Positions 33,546-41,642 of a stretch of DNA of 47,854 bases are shown here, in pieces. The number at the start of each line of letters is the position of its first letter. Position 1 is the first letter of the stretch. Under the pieces are notes generated by a model. That model saw nothing but the letters and a program-made list of their open reading frames with translations, was not told the DNA's origin and made no database searches. The stretch is taken from the NCBI GenBank assembly GCA_021202015.1, contig JAJQDV010000032.1, positions 84,463 to 132,316 of the forward strand, in the 5' to 3' direction. The DNA is from Clostridiales bacterium. Lineage in GTDB: Bacteria > Bacillota > Clostridia > Lachnospirales > Lachnospiraceae. Position numbers and translations under genes: made by a program.

Positions 33546-35921
33546 ATGAAGAAAACGGAAGAATATAAAAGAAACGCAGATCATAAAACGAAATGGATCC
33601 GTGTGTACGGCATCGTGCAGGGCGTTGGGTTCCGTCCGTTCGTCAGCCGGATCGCCGATCGGATCGGTGTGACGGGAAGTGTGGCGAACAAAGGCTCCTA
33701 TGTGGAAATTTTTACAAAGGGTACTTCGGAACAGCATCAGGATTTTCTGTATGCGCTGGAGCAAGAGGCGCCGGAGCGGTCTGCCATCCTGAAGATTGAT
33801 GTTTCGGATTGCGAAAATATTGAATTTGAAGGATTTGATATCATTGAGAGCGAGCGGGAGGAGGGAGATATCTTTGTCTCCCCGGATATCGCCACCTGTC
33901 CGAAATGCAGGCAGGAGCTGTTTGATCCGGCGAACCGCAGATATATGCATCCCTTTATCAACTGCACGGCCTGTGGTCCGCGTCTGACGATCCTGGACGC
34001 CATGCCCTATGATCGGGAGCGGACCAGCATGAAGGAGTTTCCCATGTGCCCGGAATGTGCGTATGAATATACCCATGCAGAGACAAGGCGGTATGATGCG
34101 CAGCCGGTCTGCTGCAATGACTGCGGCCCGGAGGTTTATCTGATCGGCCGTCCGGAGCGGGGACGCGAGGCGATCACATTTGTCCGAAAGGCGATTCCGG
34201 ATGGGCAGATCATCGCGATCAAGGGCATCGGCGGATTCCATCTCTGCTGTGATGCCGCAAATGAGGAAGCGGTGAGCCGTCTGCGGCAGTTAAAGCGCCG
34301 GCCGGCCAAACCATTTGCGGTGATGATGAAGAATTTAAAGACGGTGCGGGCGCAGTGCGAGTTATCCGCCGTTCAGGAGGAAGTCCTGGATGGCCATGCG
34401 AAGCCCATCATTCTTTTAAAGAAAAAACAGGGGAGTTCCCTGGCTGCCTCCGTGGCGCCGGATAACCCGAATGTCGGGGTGATGCTGCCCTATGCGCCGG
34501 TGCAGATGCTTTTGTTTGCGTACAATGACGGGGTGGAGATGACCGCGGACAGCTTTGTGATGACCAGCGGGAATGTATCGGGCGCCCCGATCTGCCGGAC
34601 GGATGAGGACGCGGTGCGGGAACTGAGCGGTTTCTGTGATATTATGCTGTCGCACAACCGCAGGATCCGGCTGCGGGCGGACGACTCCGTGATGAGTTTT
34701 TATGAGCAAGAACCTTATATGATCCGCCGTTCCAGAGGGTACGCGCCGCTGCCGGTGATGATGGATTTTCCGAAAGACGAGTGGCGGGGACAGGTGCTGG
34801 CCGTGGGCGGCGAGCTGAAAAACACGTTCTGCATCGGGAAAAATCAGCTGTTTTATCCGTCTGCCTATGTTGGTGACATGGCGGATGCCCGCACGGTGCA
34901 GGCGCTGACGGAATCCGTTGCGCGGATGCAGGAGCTTCTTGAAACGGAGCCGGAGCTGGTGGTCTGCGACCTGCATCCGAAATATAATACAACAACGGTA
35001 GCGGAATCCTTCGGCCTGCCGGTGCTGAAGGTACAGCATCATTATGCGCATATTTTATCCTGCATGGCGGAGAATGATCTGCCGCCGCAGACGAGGGTCA
35101 TCGGCGTTTCCTTTGACGGCACCGGTTACGGAACCGACGGAACCATCTGGGGCGGCGAGCTGCTTCTCAGCGATTACCGGGATTTCCGGCGGGTCGGCAG
35201 TATCTGTCCGTTTCTCCAGATCGGCGGGGATGTTTCCGCGAAAGAAGGATGGAGGATCGCGGTGTCCATGATCAACACCCTGTATCCGGATGAGAAGGCG
35301 GCAGAGATCGCGGAGCGTCTGGGACTGTGCGAACCGCAGATGCAGAAGCTTTACAGGCAGATGGCGGAGAAAAAAATAAATGCCGTGGTTTCCACCAGCG
35401 CCGGGAGGCTTTTTGACGCGGTCAGCGCGATCCTGGGGATCCGCCTGCGTTCCACATTTGAGGGGGAGGCATCTACAACGCTGCAGTTCCGGGCGGAGGA
35501 GTATCGGGAGAGGAAAGGGCTTCCTGCCGGAAAAAGCAAAATAGATTCCTCTCTGACGATCAGGAAGGAAACAGGGGATGATACGGAGGACGGCCGGATT
35601 TTACTCCCGACGGATGAACTGGTGCGTTTTATCACAGAACAGCGGCTGGCGGGAGAGGATGTCTGCCGGCTGGCGTATCTCTTTCATGAGATCCTGGCCG
35701 GGCAGATCGTGAACGGCTGTATGGAGGTTTCCGCACAAACCGGCGTCAGATCCTGCGCTCTGAGCGGCGGAGTGTTTCAGAATCAGCTTCTGCTGGAACT
35801 GTGTGAGGCCGGATTGAAAGAAGCGGGATTTACCGTATACCGTCACCGCATGATCCCGCCGAACGACGGCGGGCTGGCGTTGGGACAGGCGGCGGCCGGA
35901 ATGGCATATCTGAATCAATGA
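33546..35921 (+). CDS. hypF: Carbamoyltransferase HypF
   Basis: 791-residue enzyme that converts carbamoyl phosphate into a carbamoyl group placed on HypE, the precursor of the CN ligands of NiFe hydrogenase. Domain order: acylphosphatase-like (about 15-105, VYGIVQGVGFRPFVSRIA), two Cys4 zinc sites (C118-P-K-C with NCTACGPR, then CPECAYEY with CNDCGPE), YrdC-like domain (KGIGGFHLCCDA, KRRPAKPFAVM, MTSGNVSGAPI) and Kae1-like domain (VQHHYAHILSCMAEN, SFDGTGYGTDGTIWGGE). All key segments are present. A polar insertion lies around residues 655-690. GAGGA precedes the start. Confidence 0.96.
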   Translation: MKKTEEYKRNADHKTKWIRVYGIVQGVGFRPFVSRIADRIGVTGSVANKGSYVEIFTKGTSEQHQDFLYALEQEAPERSAILKIDVSDCENIEFEGFDIIESEREEGDIFVSPDIATCPKCRQELFDPANRRYMHPFINCTACGPRLTILDAMPYDRERTSMKEFPMCPECAYEYTHAETRRYDAQPVCCNDCGPEVYLIGRPERGREAITFVRKAIPDGQIIAIKGIGGFHLCCDAANEEAVSRLRQLKRRPAKPFAVMMKNLKTVRAQCELSAVQEEVLDGHAKPIILLKKKQGSSLAASVAPDNPNVGVMLPYAPVQMLLFAYNDGVEMTADSFVMTSGNVSGAPICRTDEDAVRELSGFCDIMLSHNRRIRLRADDSVMSFYEQEPYMIRRSRGYAPLPVMMDFPKDEWRGQVLAVGGELKNTFCIGKNQLFYPSAYVGDMADARTVQALTESVARMQELLETEPELVVCDLHPKYNTTTVAESFGLPVLKVQHHYAHILSCMAENDLPPQTRVIGVSFDGTGYGTDGTIWGGELLLSDYRDFRRVGSICPFLQIGGDVSAKEGWRIAVSMINTLYPDEKAAEIAERLGLCEPQMQKLYRQMAEKKINAVVSTSAGRLFDAVSAILGIRLRSTFEGEASTTLQFRAEEYRERKGLPAGKSKIDSSLTIRKETGDDTEDGRILLPTDELVRFITEQRLAGEDVCRLAYLFHEILAGQIVNGCMEVSAQTGVRSCALSGGVFQNQLLLELCEAGLKEAGFTVYRHRMIPPNDGGLALGQAAAGMAYLNQ

Positions 35922-35932
35922 AGTGTAGCAGC

Positions 35933-35947
35933 GCCTGCGAAGCAGGC
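35933..35947 (+). repeat. Small hairpin between hypF and hypC
   Basis: GCCTGC-GAA-GCAGGC, a perfect 6-bp stem with GAA loop, in the context GAAGTGTAGCAGC...CATGAAAG. It may be a degraded relative of the dispersed hairpin repeats near ruvA and zapA, but similarity is too low to be sure. Confidence 0.4.
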
Positions 35948-35975
35948 ATGAAAGTTTTGAAATGGAGGAAAAGTT

Positions 35976-36182
35976 ATGTGTGTAGGATTATCTGCAAGAG
36001 TAGTAGGAATTAAGGATGGCATGGCCTTGGTGGACGCCTCCGGCGCGAAGCGGGAGGTTTCCGCAGAGCTTCTGGATGAGCTGGAGCCCGGCGATTATGT
36101 CATGGTACATGCCGGGATCGCGATCGCGAAGATCAGTGAGGATGACCGGGCGGAAACAGAGGATATCATCGGTCTGCTGTAA
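35976..36182 (+). CDS. hypC: Hydrogenase maturation chaperone HypC
   Basis: 68-residue HypC/HupF family protein that with HypD carries the Fe(CN)2CO unit. The essential N-terminal Cys2 is present, but the usual MCLAIP start reads MCVGLSARV, i.e. the proline is replaced. The rest (AKREVSAELLDELEPGDYVMVHAGIAIAKI) is typical. GGAGG precedes the ATG. Its last four codons and stop form the start of a 40-bp tandem duplication that continues downstream. Confidence 0.93.
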   Translation: MCVGLSARVVGIKDGMALVDASGAKREVSAELLDELEPGDYVMVHAGIAIAKISEDDRAETEDIIGLL

Positions 36183-36248
36183 CAGGAGGCCGGGATGGGT
36201 GTATTCTGTCGGCCTGCTGTGACGGGAGATGGGGACGGATGTATTCTG
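36169..36248 (+). repeat. Tandem 40-bp duplication starting in the hypC 3' end
   Basis: Copy 1 (36169-36208) starts TCGGTCTGCTGTAACAGGAG and copy 2 (36209-36248) TCGGCCTGCTGTGACGGGAG; both end GTATTCTG. The first 14 bases of copy 1 are the hypC codons I-G-L-L-stop. The rest of the gap to hypD (36249-36359) holds an 11-bp direct repeat (GCTGAGATTAT twice, about 36310-36331) and no gene. Confidence 0.75.
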
Positions 36249-36359
36249 CCGGGCGGAGTGAACGACAGGCATGTATGGCGGTAGTGAAACTTAGGAACTG
36301 TCGCTGACAGGCTGAGATTATGCTGAGATTATGCTGACATAAGGGGAATCTGGAAAAAT

Positions 36360-37409
36360 ATGGACGACACAATCAAAAAAGCAAGAGATATCATTGAAAA
36401 TTACGATGGGCCGAAGCTTCGGATCATGGAGGTGTGCGGTACGCATACCCACGAGATCTTTCGGCTGGGAATCCGGAAAATACTTCCGGAAAATATCGAG
36501 TTGATCTCGGGGCCGGGCTGTCCGGTCTGTGTAACGCCGGTGGATTTTATCGACGAGGTGATTCTGCTCGCCCTGGAAAAAGATTGTCTGATCTGCACCT
36601 TCGGCGATCTGATCCGTGTGCCGGGAACAAAGATGAGCCTAGCGGGAGCCCGGGCGGAAGGGGCGGATATACAGATTGTCTATACGCCTCTGGATGCGGT
36701 AAATGTTGCCCGGGAAAATCCGGACCGGCAGGTGGTGTTTCTGTCGGTCGGTTTTGAGACGACGACGCCGGCGGCCTGTCTCTCCGTAAAAAAGGCAAAG
36801 GAGCAGGGACTGACCAACTTTTCTGTTCTGACCGCAAATAAGACGATGCCAAACGCCTACGAGGCGTTGAAGGGCAGCGCGGACGCGTTTCTTTTTCCGG
36901 GTCATGTCAACGCGATCACCGGTGAGGCGGACTGCCGCAGACTGCGGGACGAGGGCGTCTCCGGCGTGATCGCCGGTTTCTCGGCCAGGGAGCTGCTGAC
37001 GGCGCTGGCGGTTATTATAGAGAAGTCAAAGACCGGCGAGCCGTTTTTCGTGAACTGTTATCCCAGAGTGGTGCGGCCCGAAGGGAATCCCGCCGGACTG
37101 AAGCTGATCGGGGAAGTGATGGAGCCCTGTGATTCACAGTGGCGGGGACTGGGCGTCATCCCGGGTTCCGGGCTGAAGCTTCGCGAAGCATACCGGGATT
37201 ATGACGCCCGGATCAAATTCGCGCTGCCCGAGGTACACGGAAAGCCGAACCCGGCCTGCCGCTGCGGCGACGTCCTTCAGGGAAAATGCAAACCGTCGGA
37301 CTGTAAAGTGTTCGGGAAGGTCTGTACGCCGGAACATCCGGTCGGCGCGTGCATGGTCTCCAACGAAGGAAGCTGCTCGGCGTATTATCAGTATGAGCGT
37401 TGGCAATGA
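36360..37409 (+). CDS. hypD: Hydrogenase maturation protein HypD
   Basis: 349-residue Fe-S scaffold on which the Fe(CN)2CO group is assembled. Motifs: MEVCGTHTHEIFR, GPGCPVCVTP, SVGFETTTPA, and the C-terminal [4Fe-4S] region ACRCGDVLQGKCKPSDCKVF with VCTPEHPVGACMVSNEG. All conserved cysteines appear present. AAGGGG precedes the ATG. It is separated from hypC by a repeat-rich 177-base gap, unusual because hypC-hypD are normally close. Confidence 0.96.
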   Translation: MDDTIKKARDIIENYDGPKLRIMEVCGTHTHEIFRLGIRKILPENIELISGPGCPVCVTPVDFIDEVILLALEKDCLICTFGDLIRVPGTKMSLAGARAEGADIQIVYTPLDAVNVARENPDRQVVFLSVGFETTTPAACLSVKKAKEQGLTNFSVLTANKTMPNAYEALKGSADAFLFPGHVNAITGEADCRRLRDEGVSGVIAGFSARELLTALAVIIEKSKTGEPFFVNCYPRVVRPEGNPAGLKLIGEVMEPCDSQWRGLGVIPGSGLKLREAYRDYDARIKFALPEVHGKPNPACRCGDVLQGKCKPSDCKVFGKVCTPEHPVGACMVSNEGSCSAYYQYERWQ

Positions 37410-37507
37410 GCCGGCGGCTCTCGAACGGGCACGGCGTAGTAAATTGGCATAATAACGCGGCAATGAGCCGTGCAGCAGAAAACAGAAAATATAACAAGGA
37501 GATTATC

Positions 37508-38515
37508 ATGTCAGAAAAAATCGTAACGCTCGCGCACGGCGCGGGCGGAAAACAGACGGCGGAACTGATCAAAGAGGTATTTGCCTCCCATTTTTCCAAT
37601 CCGGAATTCACCGCGGACGACGCCGCAGTCCTGGATATGGGAAACGGAAAGATCGCGATGTCCACGGACGGATTCATCGTCTCTCCCTTTGAATTTCACG
37701 GCGGAAATATCGGAAAACTCAGCATCTGCGGTACGGTCAACGACCTCTCCTGCATGGGCGCGCGGCCGCGCTACCTGACCTGTTCCTTTATCATAGAGGA
37801 GGGGTTTCCTCTCTCAAAGCTGGAGGAGATCGCGGCTTCCATGGAAAAGACGGCGGCGGAGGCCGGTGTAAAGATCGTGGCAGGTGATACGAAGGTGGCA
37901 GGCAAAGGCCAGGTCGATCACATCTTTATCACCACGACCGGGATCGGCACGCTGACGGAGGGATTTTCCACATCGGGAGCTTTCGCGAAGCCCGGCGACG
38001 CGATCCTGGTGACCGGAGACATCGGGCGGCACGGCTGTACGATCCTGCTGGCGCGGGAGGATCTCGGCATCGAGGCGGATATCAAAAGCGACTGTGCGCC
38101 GTTGTGGGGAACCGTAGAATCCATGATCCGCGCGACAAAGGACATTCACGTGATCCGCGACGCCACGCGGGGCGGCGTCGGAACCGTTCTCTATGAGATC
38201 GCATCGGAGAGTGATGTGGGCGTGAAACTTGACAGCACAGCCATCCCCGTTGACCCGTCGGTGCGCGGCGTCTGCGGGATGCTGGGGCTGGATCCGCTGT
38301 ACCTGGCGAATGAGGGCACACTGGTCGTGATTGCGCCGAAAGAGCAGGCGCAGACGCTGCTTGCCGTTCTGAAAGAGGGGAAATATTCCGCAAACGCGGC
38401 GATCATCGGCGAAATCACGGATGCCATGCCGGGGAAGGTCGTGGTGACGACGGAGATCGGAGCCGAGACGCTTCTACCGCAGCCGGGCGGAGAGCTGCTG
38501 CCGCGGATCTGCTGA
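37508..38515 (+). CDS. hypE: Hydrogenase maturation protein HypE
   Basis: 335-residue ATP-dependent dehydratase that turns its C-terminal thiocarboxamide into thiocyanate. N-terminus TLAHGAGGKQTAELI, nucleotide region GTVNDLSCMGARPRYL and AGDTKVAGKGQ, GDIGRHGCTI and DATRGGVGTVLYE are conserved, and the essential C-terminal Cys is present (LLPRIC end). A frame opens at 37400, overlapping hypD, but ATG 37508 has AAGGAG upstream. hypA and hypB, needed for nickel insertion, do not follow. Confidence 0.96.
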   Translation: MSEKIVTLAHGAGGKQTAELIKEVFASHFSNPEFTADDAAVLDMGNGKIAMSTDGFIVSPFEFHGGNIGKLSICGTVNDLSCMGARPRYLTCSFIIEEGFPLSKLEEIAASMEKTAAEAGVKIVAGDTKVAGKGQVDHIFITTTGIGTLTEGFSTSGAFAKPGDAILVTGDIGRHGCTILLAREDLGIEADIKSDCAPLWGTVESMIRATKDIHVIRDATRGGVGTVLYEIASESDVGVKLDSTAIPVDPSVRGVCGMLGLDPLYLANEGTLVVIAPKEQAQTLLAVLKEGKYSANAAIIGEITDAMPGKVVVTTEIGAETLLPQPGGELLPRIC

Positions 38516-38545
38516 GTAACAAAAATTTTACTCGATTTTTGTTAC
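38516..38545 (+). terminator. AT-rich hairpin directly after hypE
   Basis: GTAACAAAAAT and ATTTTTGTTAC form an 11-bp perfect stem with an 8-base loop starting immediately after the hypE stop. It may end the hyp transcript, although the U-run is part of the stem. Confidence 0.5.
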
Positions 38546-38556
38546 AATTTTCACAA
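38539..38556. promoter_or_regulatory. Candidate Rex operator upstream of ppdK
   Basis: TTGTTACAATTTTCACAA matches the published Rex consensus TTGTGAA-N4-TTCACAA at 12 of 14 fixed positions and is nearly palindromic. It lies about 10-25 bases before the ppdK -35 region. Rex is encoded in this window. Confidence 0.4.
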
Positions 38557-38564
38557 AATTTCGT

Positions 38565-38592
38565 TTGCTTTTTATATGAATTATGTTAGAAT
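38565..38592 (+). promoter_or_regulatory. Promoter for ppdK
   Basis: TTGCTT, 16-base spacer, TAGAAT with an extended TG (TGTTAGAAT). It leaves a leader of about 95 bases before ppdK. Confidence 0.6.
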
Positions 38593-38694
38593 GGGAAAGT
38601 GAGTGCGGGCAGATGCGCCGCATCATACAGGAGCATCTGCAGAACGGAGGACGTTCTGCCTGTCCATAACATACTTTTATCAGGAGGATTTAAA

Positions 38695-41328
38695 ATGGCA
38701 AACAAATGGGTTTACTTATTCAGTGAAGGCAACGCAAACATGCGCGAGCTTCTCGGCGGCAAGGGTGCGAACCTGGCGGAGATGACATCGCTCGGTCTTC
38801 CGGTGCCGCAGGGCTTTACGATCACGACAGAGGCCTGCACGCAGTACTACGAGGACGGACGCGAGATCAACGCGGAGATTCGCAGCCAGATCGACGACGC
38901 TATCGTAAAGATGGAGCAGATCACCGGCAAGAAGTTCGGCGATGCGGAGAATCCGCTGCTCGTATCCGTTCGTTCCGGTGCGCGTGCTTCCATGCCGGGC
39001 ATGATGGATACCATCTTAAACCTCGGATTGAATGAGACGGTTGTCAATGTTCTTGCGGAGAAGTCCGGTAATCCGCGCTGGGCCTGGGACTGCTACCGCA
39101 GGTTTATCCAGATGTTCTCCGACGTTGTGATGGAGGTCGGGAAGAAATATTTTGAAGAGCTCATCGATGAGATGAAAAAGAAAAAGGGCGCCGTCCATGA
39201 TGTGGATCTGACCGCTGACGATTTAAAGGAACTGGCGGGACAGTTTAAGGAGGAGTATAAGACGGTGCTGGGCGAGGATTTCCCGGACGACCCGAAGGAA
39301 CAGCTCATGGACGCGGTCAAGGCCGTGTTCCGTTCCTGGGATAACCCCCGCGCGAACGTTTACCGCCGCGACAATGATATCCCGTATTCCTGGGGAACGG
39401 CGGTCAACGTACAGAGTATGGCATTCGGAAATATGGGCGACGACTGCGGCACAGGCGTTGCGTTTACCCGTGATCCGGCGACCGGTGAGAAAAAGCTGAT
39501 GGGCGAGTTCCTGATCAACGCCCAGGGCGAGGACGTGGTTGCCGGCGTGCGGACGCCGATGCCGATCGCAAAGATGGAGGAGGAGTTCCCGGAGGCCTAC
39601 GCGGAGTTTGTGGAGGTCTGCAGGACTCTGGAGAATCATTACAGAGACATGCAGGACATGGAGTTCACTGTTGAAAACCGGAAGCTCTACATGCTGCAGA
39701 CGCGGAACGGCAAGAGGACCGCGTTTGCCGCGTTGAAGATCGCCTGCGATCTGGTTGACGAGGGCATGCGAACGGAGGAGGAGGCGGTCGCCATGGTGGA
39801 GCCGCGGAATCTCGACGCTCTGCTTCATCCGACATTTGACGCCGCGGCGCTGAAGGCTGCGGAGCCGATCGGAAAAGCGCTCGGTGCTGCGCCAGGCGCG
39901 GCCTGCGGCAAGATCGTATTTACGGCTGACGACGCGGTAGAGTGGGCAGCCAGAGGAGAGAAGGTCGTTCTCGTCCGTCTGGAGACCTCCCCGGAGGATA
40001 TCACCGGCATGAAAGCTTCCCAGGGCATCCTGACGGTCCGCGGCGGCATGACTTCCCACGCGGCAGTGGTAGCCCGCGGCATGGGCGCCTGCTGTGTATC
40101 CGGCTGCGGCGATATCATCATGGATGAGGAAAACAAACGGTTCACGCTCGGCGGAAAGGAATATCATGAGGGCGATATCATTTCCTTCGACGGTTCCACC
40201 GGCTGCATTTATGACGGCGCGATTCCGACCGTCGAGGCGAAGATCGCCGGAGAGTTCGGCAGAATTATGTCCTGGGCGGATAAGTTCCGTACCCTGAAGG
40301 TCCGCACGAACGCGGATACGCCGACAGACGCGAAAAAAGCCCGCGAGCTCGGCGCGGAGGGCATCGGTTTGTGCCGTACCGAGCATATGTTCTTCGAGGG
40401 CGACCGGATCGACGCGTTTCGTGAGATGATCTGTGCGGACACGCTTGAGGAGAGAGAGACCGCTCTGGAGAAGATCCTTCCGTATCAGCAGGGCGATTTC
40501 GAGCAGCTGTATAAGGCGATGGAGGGCGACCCGGTTACGATCCGTTTCCTTGACCCGCCGCTTCATGAGTTCGTTCCCCAGGAGGAGGAAGACATCGAGA
40601 AGCTGGCCGAGGCGCAGGGCAAGTCCGTTGAGGATATCAAGGCGCTGATCGAGAGCCTGAAGGAGTTCAACCCGATGATGGGGCACCGCGGCTGCCGTCT
40701 GGCGGTTACCTATCCGGAGATCGCGAAGATGCAGACGAAGGCCGTGATCCGCGCTGCGATCAAAGTTCAGAACGCGCATCCGGAGTGGAACATGGTACCC
40801 GAGATCATGATCCCGCTCGTGGGAGATATCAAAGAATTAAAATATGTGAAGAAATTTGTCGTTGAGACGGCGGACGCGGAGATCGCGGCGGCAGGCTCCG
40901 ACCTGAAATATGAGGTCGGCACGATGATCGAGATTCCGCGCGCGGCGCTCACCGCGGATGAGATCGCGACGGAGGCGGAGTTCTTCTGCTTCGGCACGAA
41001 CGACCTCACGCAGATGACCTACGGATTCTCCCGCGATGACTCCGGCAAGTTCCTGGAAGCTTATTATGACGCGAAGATCCTGGAGAACGATCCGTTTGCG
41101 AAGCTGGATCAGACCGGCGTCGGCAAACTGATGAAGATGGCGATTGACCTCGGCAAGCCGGTTCGCCCCGAGCTGCACTGCGGCATCTGCGGCGAGCATG
41201 GCGGAGATCCTTCATCCGTAGAATTCTGCCATCAGATCGGACTGGACTACGTAAGCTGCAGTCCGTTCAGGGTTCCGATCGCGAGACTGGCGGCAGCACA
41301 GGCAGCGATCAAATCAACTGTAAAATAA
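38695..41328 (+). CDS. ppdK: Pyruvate, phosphate dikinase
   Basis: 877-residue enzyme interconverting pyruvate, ATP and phosphate with PEP, AMP and PPi; in anaerobes it works in PPi-linked glycolysis or gluconeogenesis. N-terminal ATP-grasp region (GGKGANLAEMTSLGLPVPQGF), central phosphohistidine domain (GGMTSHAAVVARGMGACCVSGC, His about residue 455) and C-terminal PEP/pyruvate barrel (GLCRTEHMFF, HCGICGEHGGDPSSVEF, VSCSPFRVPIARLAAAQA). Length is standard. A frame opens at 38599, but ATG 38695 has AGGAGG upstream and the typical KWVYLFSEG start. Strongly biased codon use suggests high expression. Confidence 0.97.
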   Translation: MANKWVYLFSEGNANMRELLGGKGANLAEMTSLGLPVPQGFTITTEACTQYYEDGREINAEIRSQIDDAIVKMEQITGKKFGDAENPLLVSVRSGARASMPGMMDTILNLGLNETVVNVLAEKSGNPRWAWDCYRRFIQMFSDVVMEVGKKYFEELIDEMKKKKGAVHDVDLTADDLKELAGQFKEEYKTVLGEDFPDDPKEQLMDAVKAVFRSWDNPRANVYRRDNDIPYSWGTAVNVQSMAFGNMGDDCGTGVAFTRDPATGEKKLMGEFLINAQGEDVVAGVRTPMPIAKMEEEFPEAYAEFVEVCRTLENHYRDMQDMEFTVENRKLYMLQTRNGKRTAFAALKIACDLVDEGMRTEEEAVAMVEPRNLDALLHPTFDAAALKAAEPIGKALGAAPGAACGKIVFTADDAVEWAARGEKVVLVRLETSPEDITGMKASQGILTVRGGMTSHAAVVARGMGACCVSGCGDIIMDEENKRFTLGGKEYHEGDIISFDGSTGCIYDGAIPTVEAKIAGEFGRIMSWADKFRTLKVRTNADTPTDAKKARELGAEGIGLCRTEHMFFEGDRIDAFREMICADTLEERETALEKILPYQQGDFEQLYKAMEGDPVTIRFLDPPLHEFVPQEEEDIEKLAEAQGKSVEDIKALIESLKEFNPMMGHRGCRLAVTYPEIAKMQTKAVIRAAIKVQNAHPEWNMVPEIMIPLVGDIKELKYVKKFVVETADAEIAAAGSDLKYEVGTMIEIPRAALTADEIATEAEFFCFGTNDLTQMTYGFSRDDSGKFLEAYYDAKILENDPFAKLDQTGVGKLMKMAIDLGKPVRPELHCGICGEHGGDPSSVEFCHQIGLDYVSCSPFRVPIARLAAAQAAIKSTVK

Positions 41329-41350
41329 TAAATATGCATCAGTTTTTTCG

Positions 41351-41382
41351 GGAAGCAGACTTTTCGTCTGCTTCCTCTTTGT
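41351..41382 (+). terminator. Strong terminator after ppdK
   Basis: GGAAGCAGAC-TTTTC-GTCTGCTTCC, a perfect 10-bp stem, followed by TCTTTGTT. Confidence 0.8.
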
Positions 41383-41490
41383 TCAGGTAAAAATGTTCCG
41401 GGCTTTCGGACAGACAGAAATCATTTCTCTCACCTGCTCTTTTTCATGTCAAAACGGCGGATGTGTGATGAAAAAAATGCTGTTATAATT
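41371..41490 (+). repeat. Duplicated promoter region, copy 1
   Basis: About 118 bases closely matching 46083-46201, including GGGCTTTCGGACAGAC, CACCTGCTCTTTTT and the stretch GTCAAAACGGCGGATGTGTG through GCTGTTATAATT. It contains an extended -10 (TGTTATAAT, -10 at 41484-41489) with a poor -35, so it is probably a promoter for the lipoprotein gene and perhaps for the following permease. Predicted transcription start about 41496. Confidence 0.8.
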
Positions 41491-41495
41491 GTTAG

Positions 41496-41598
41496 AATCT
41501 GAAAGATTCACGGCGTAACGGCGAAAACCGCTGAAAATCGCCTGGTTACTATATTTCAGACACTTTTCAGAGGTTAGCCGGATAAGCGACAGTGAATC
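41496..41598 (+). ncRNA. Structured leader with pseudoknot potential (candidate cis-regulatory RNA)
   Basis: P1: GATTCAC (41505-41511) with GTGAATC (41592-41598). P2: GTAACGGCGA (41515-41524) with TCGCC-tg-GTTAC (41538-41549). The P2 loop CTGAAAA (41531-41537) is complementary to TTTTCAG (41564-41570), which would make a pseudoknot. GATTC of P1 can alternatively pair with GAATC at 41496-41500, an exclusive alternative of the kind seen in switches. It does not match any riboswitch class I recognise. The lipoprotein gene starts 45 bases downstream. All pairing was done by hand. Confidence 0.45.
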
Positions 41599-41642
41599 AT
41601 TGTCAATGCGGCGGCGGACATATTTCATGGGAGTGATTACAG

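Noticed and set aside
39223..40779. Long minus-strand open frame (518 codons) opposite ppdK
   Set aside because: It lies wholly opposite a conserved gene; the frame is open because of the biased codon use of ppdK, and its translation is Arg/His/Leu-rich without any recognisable family.
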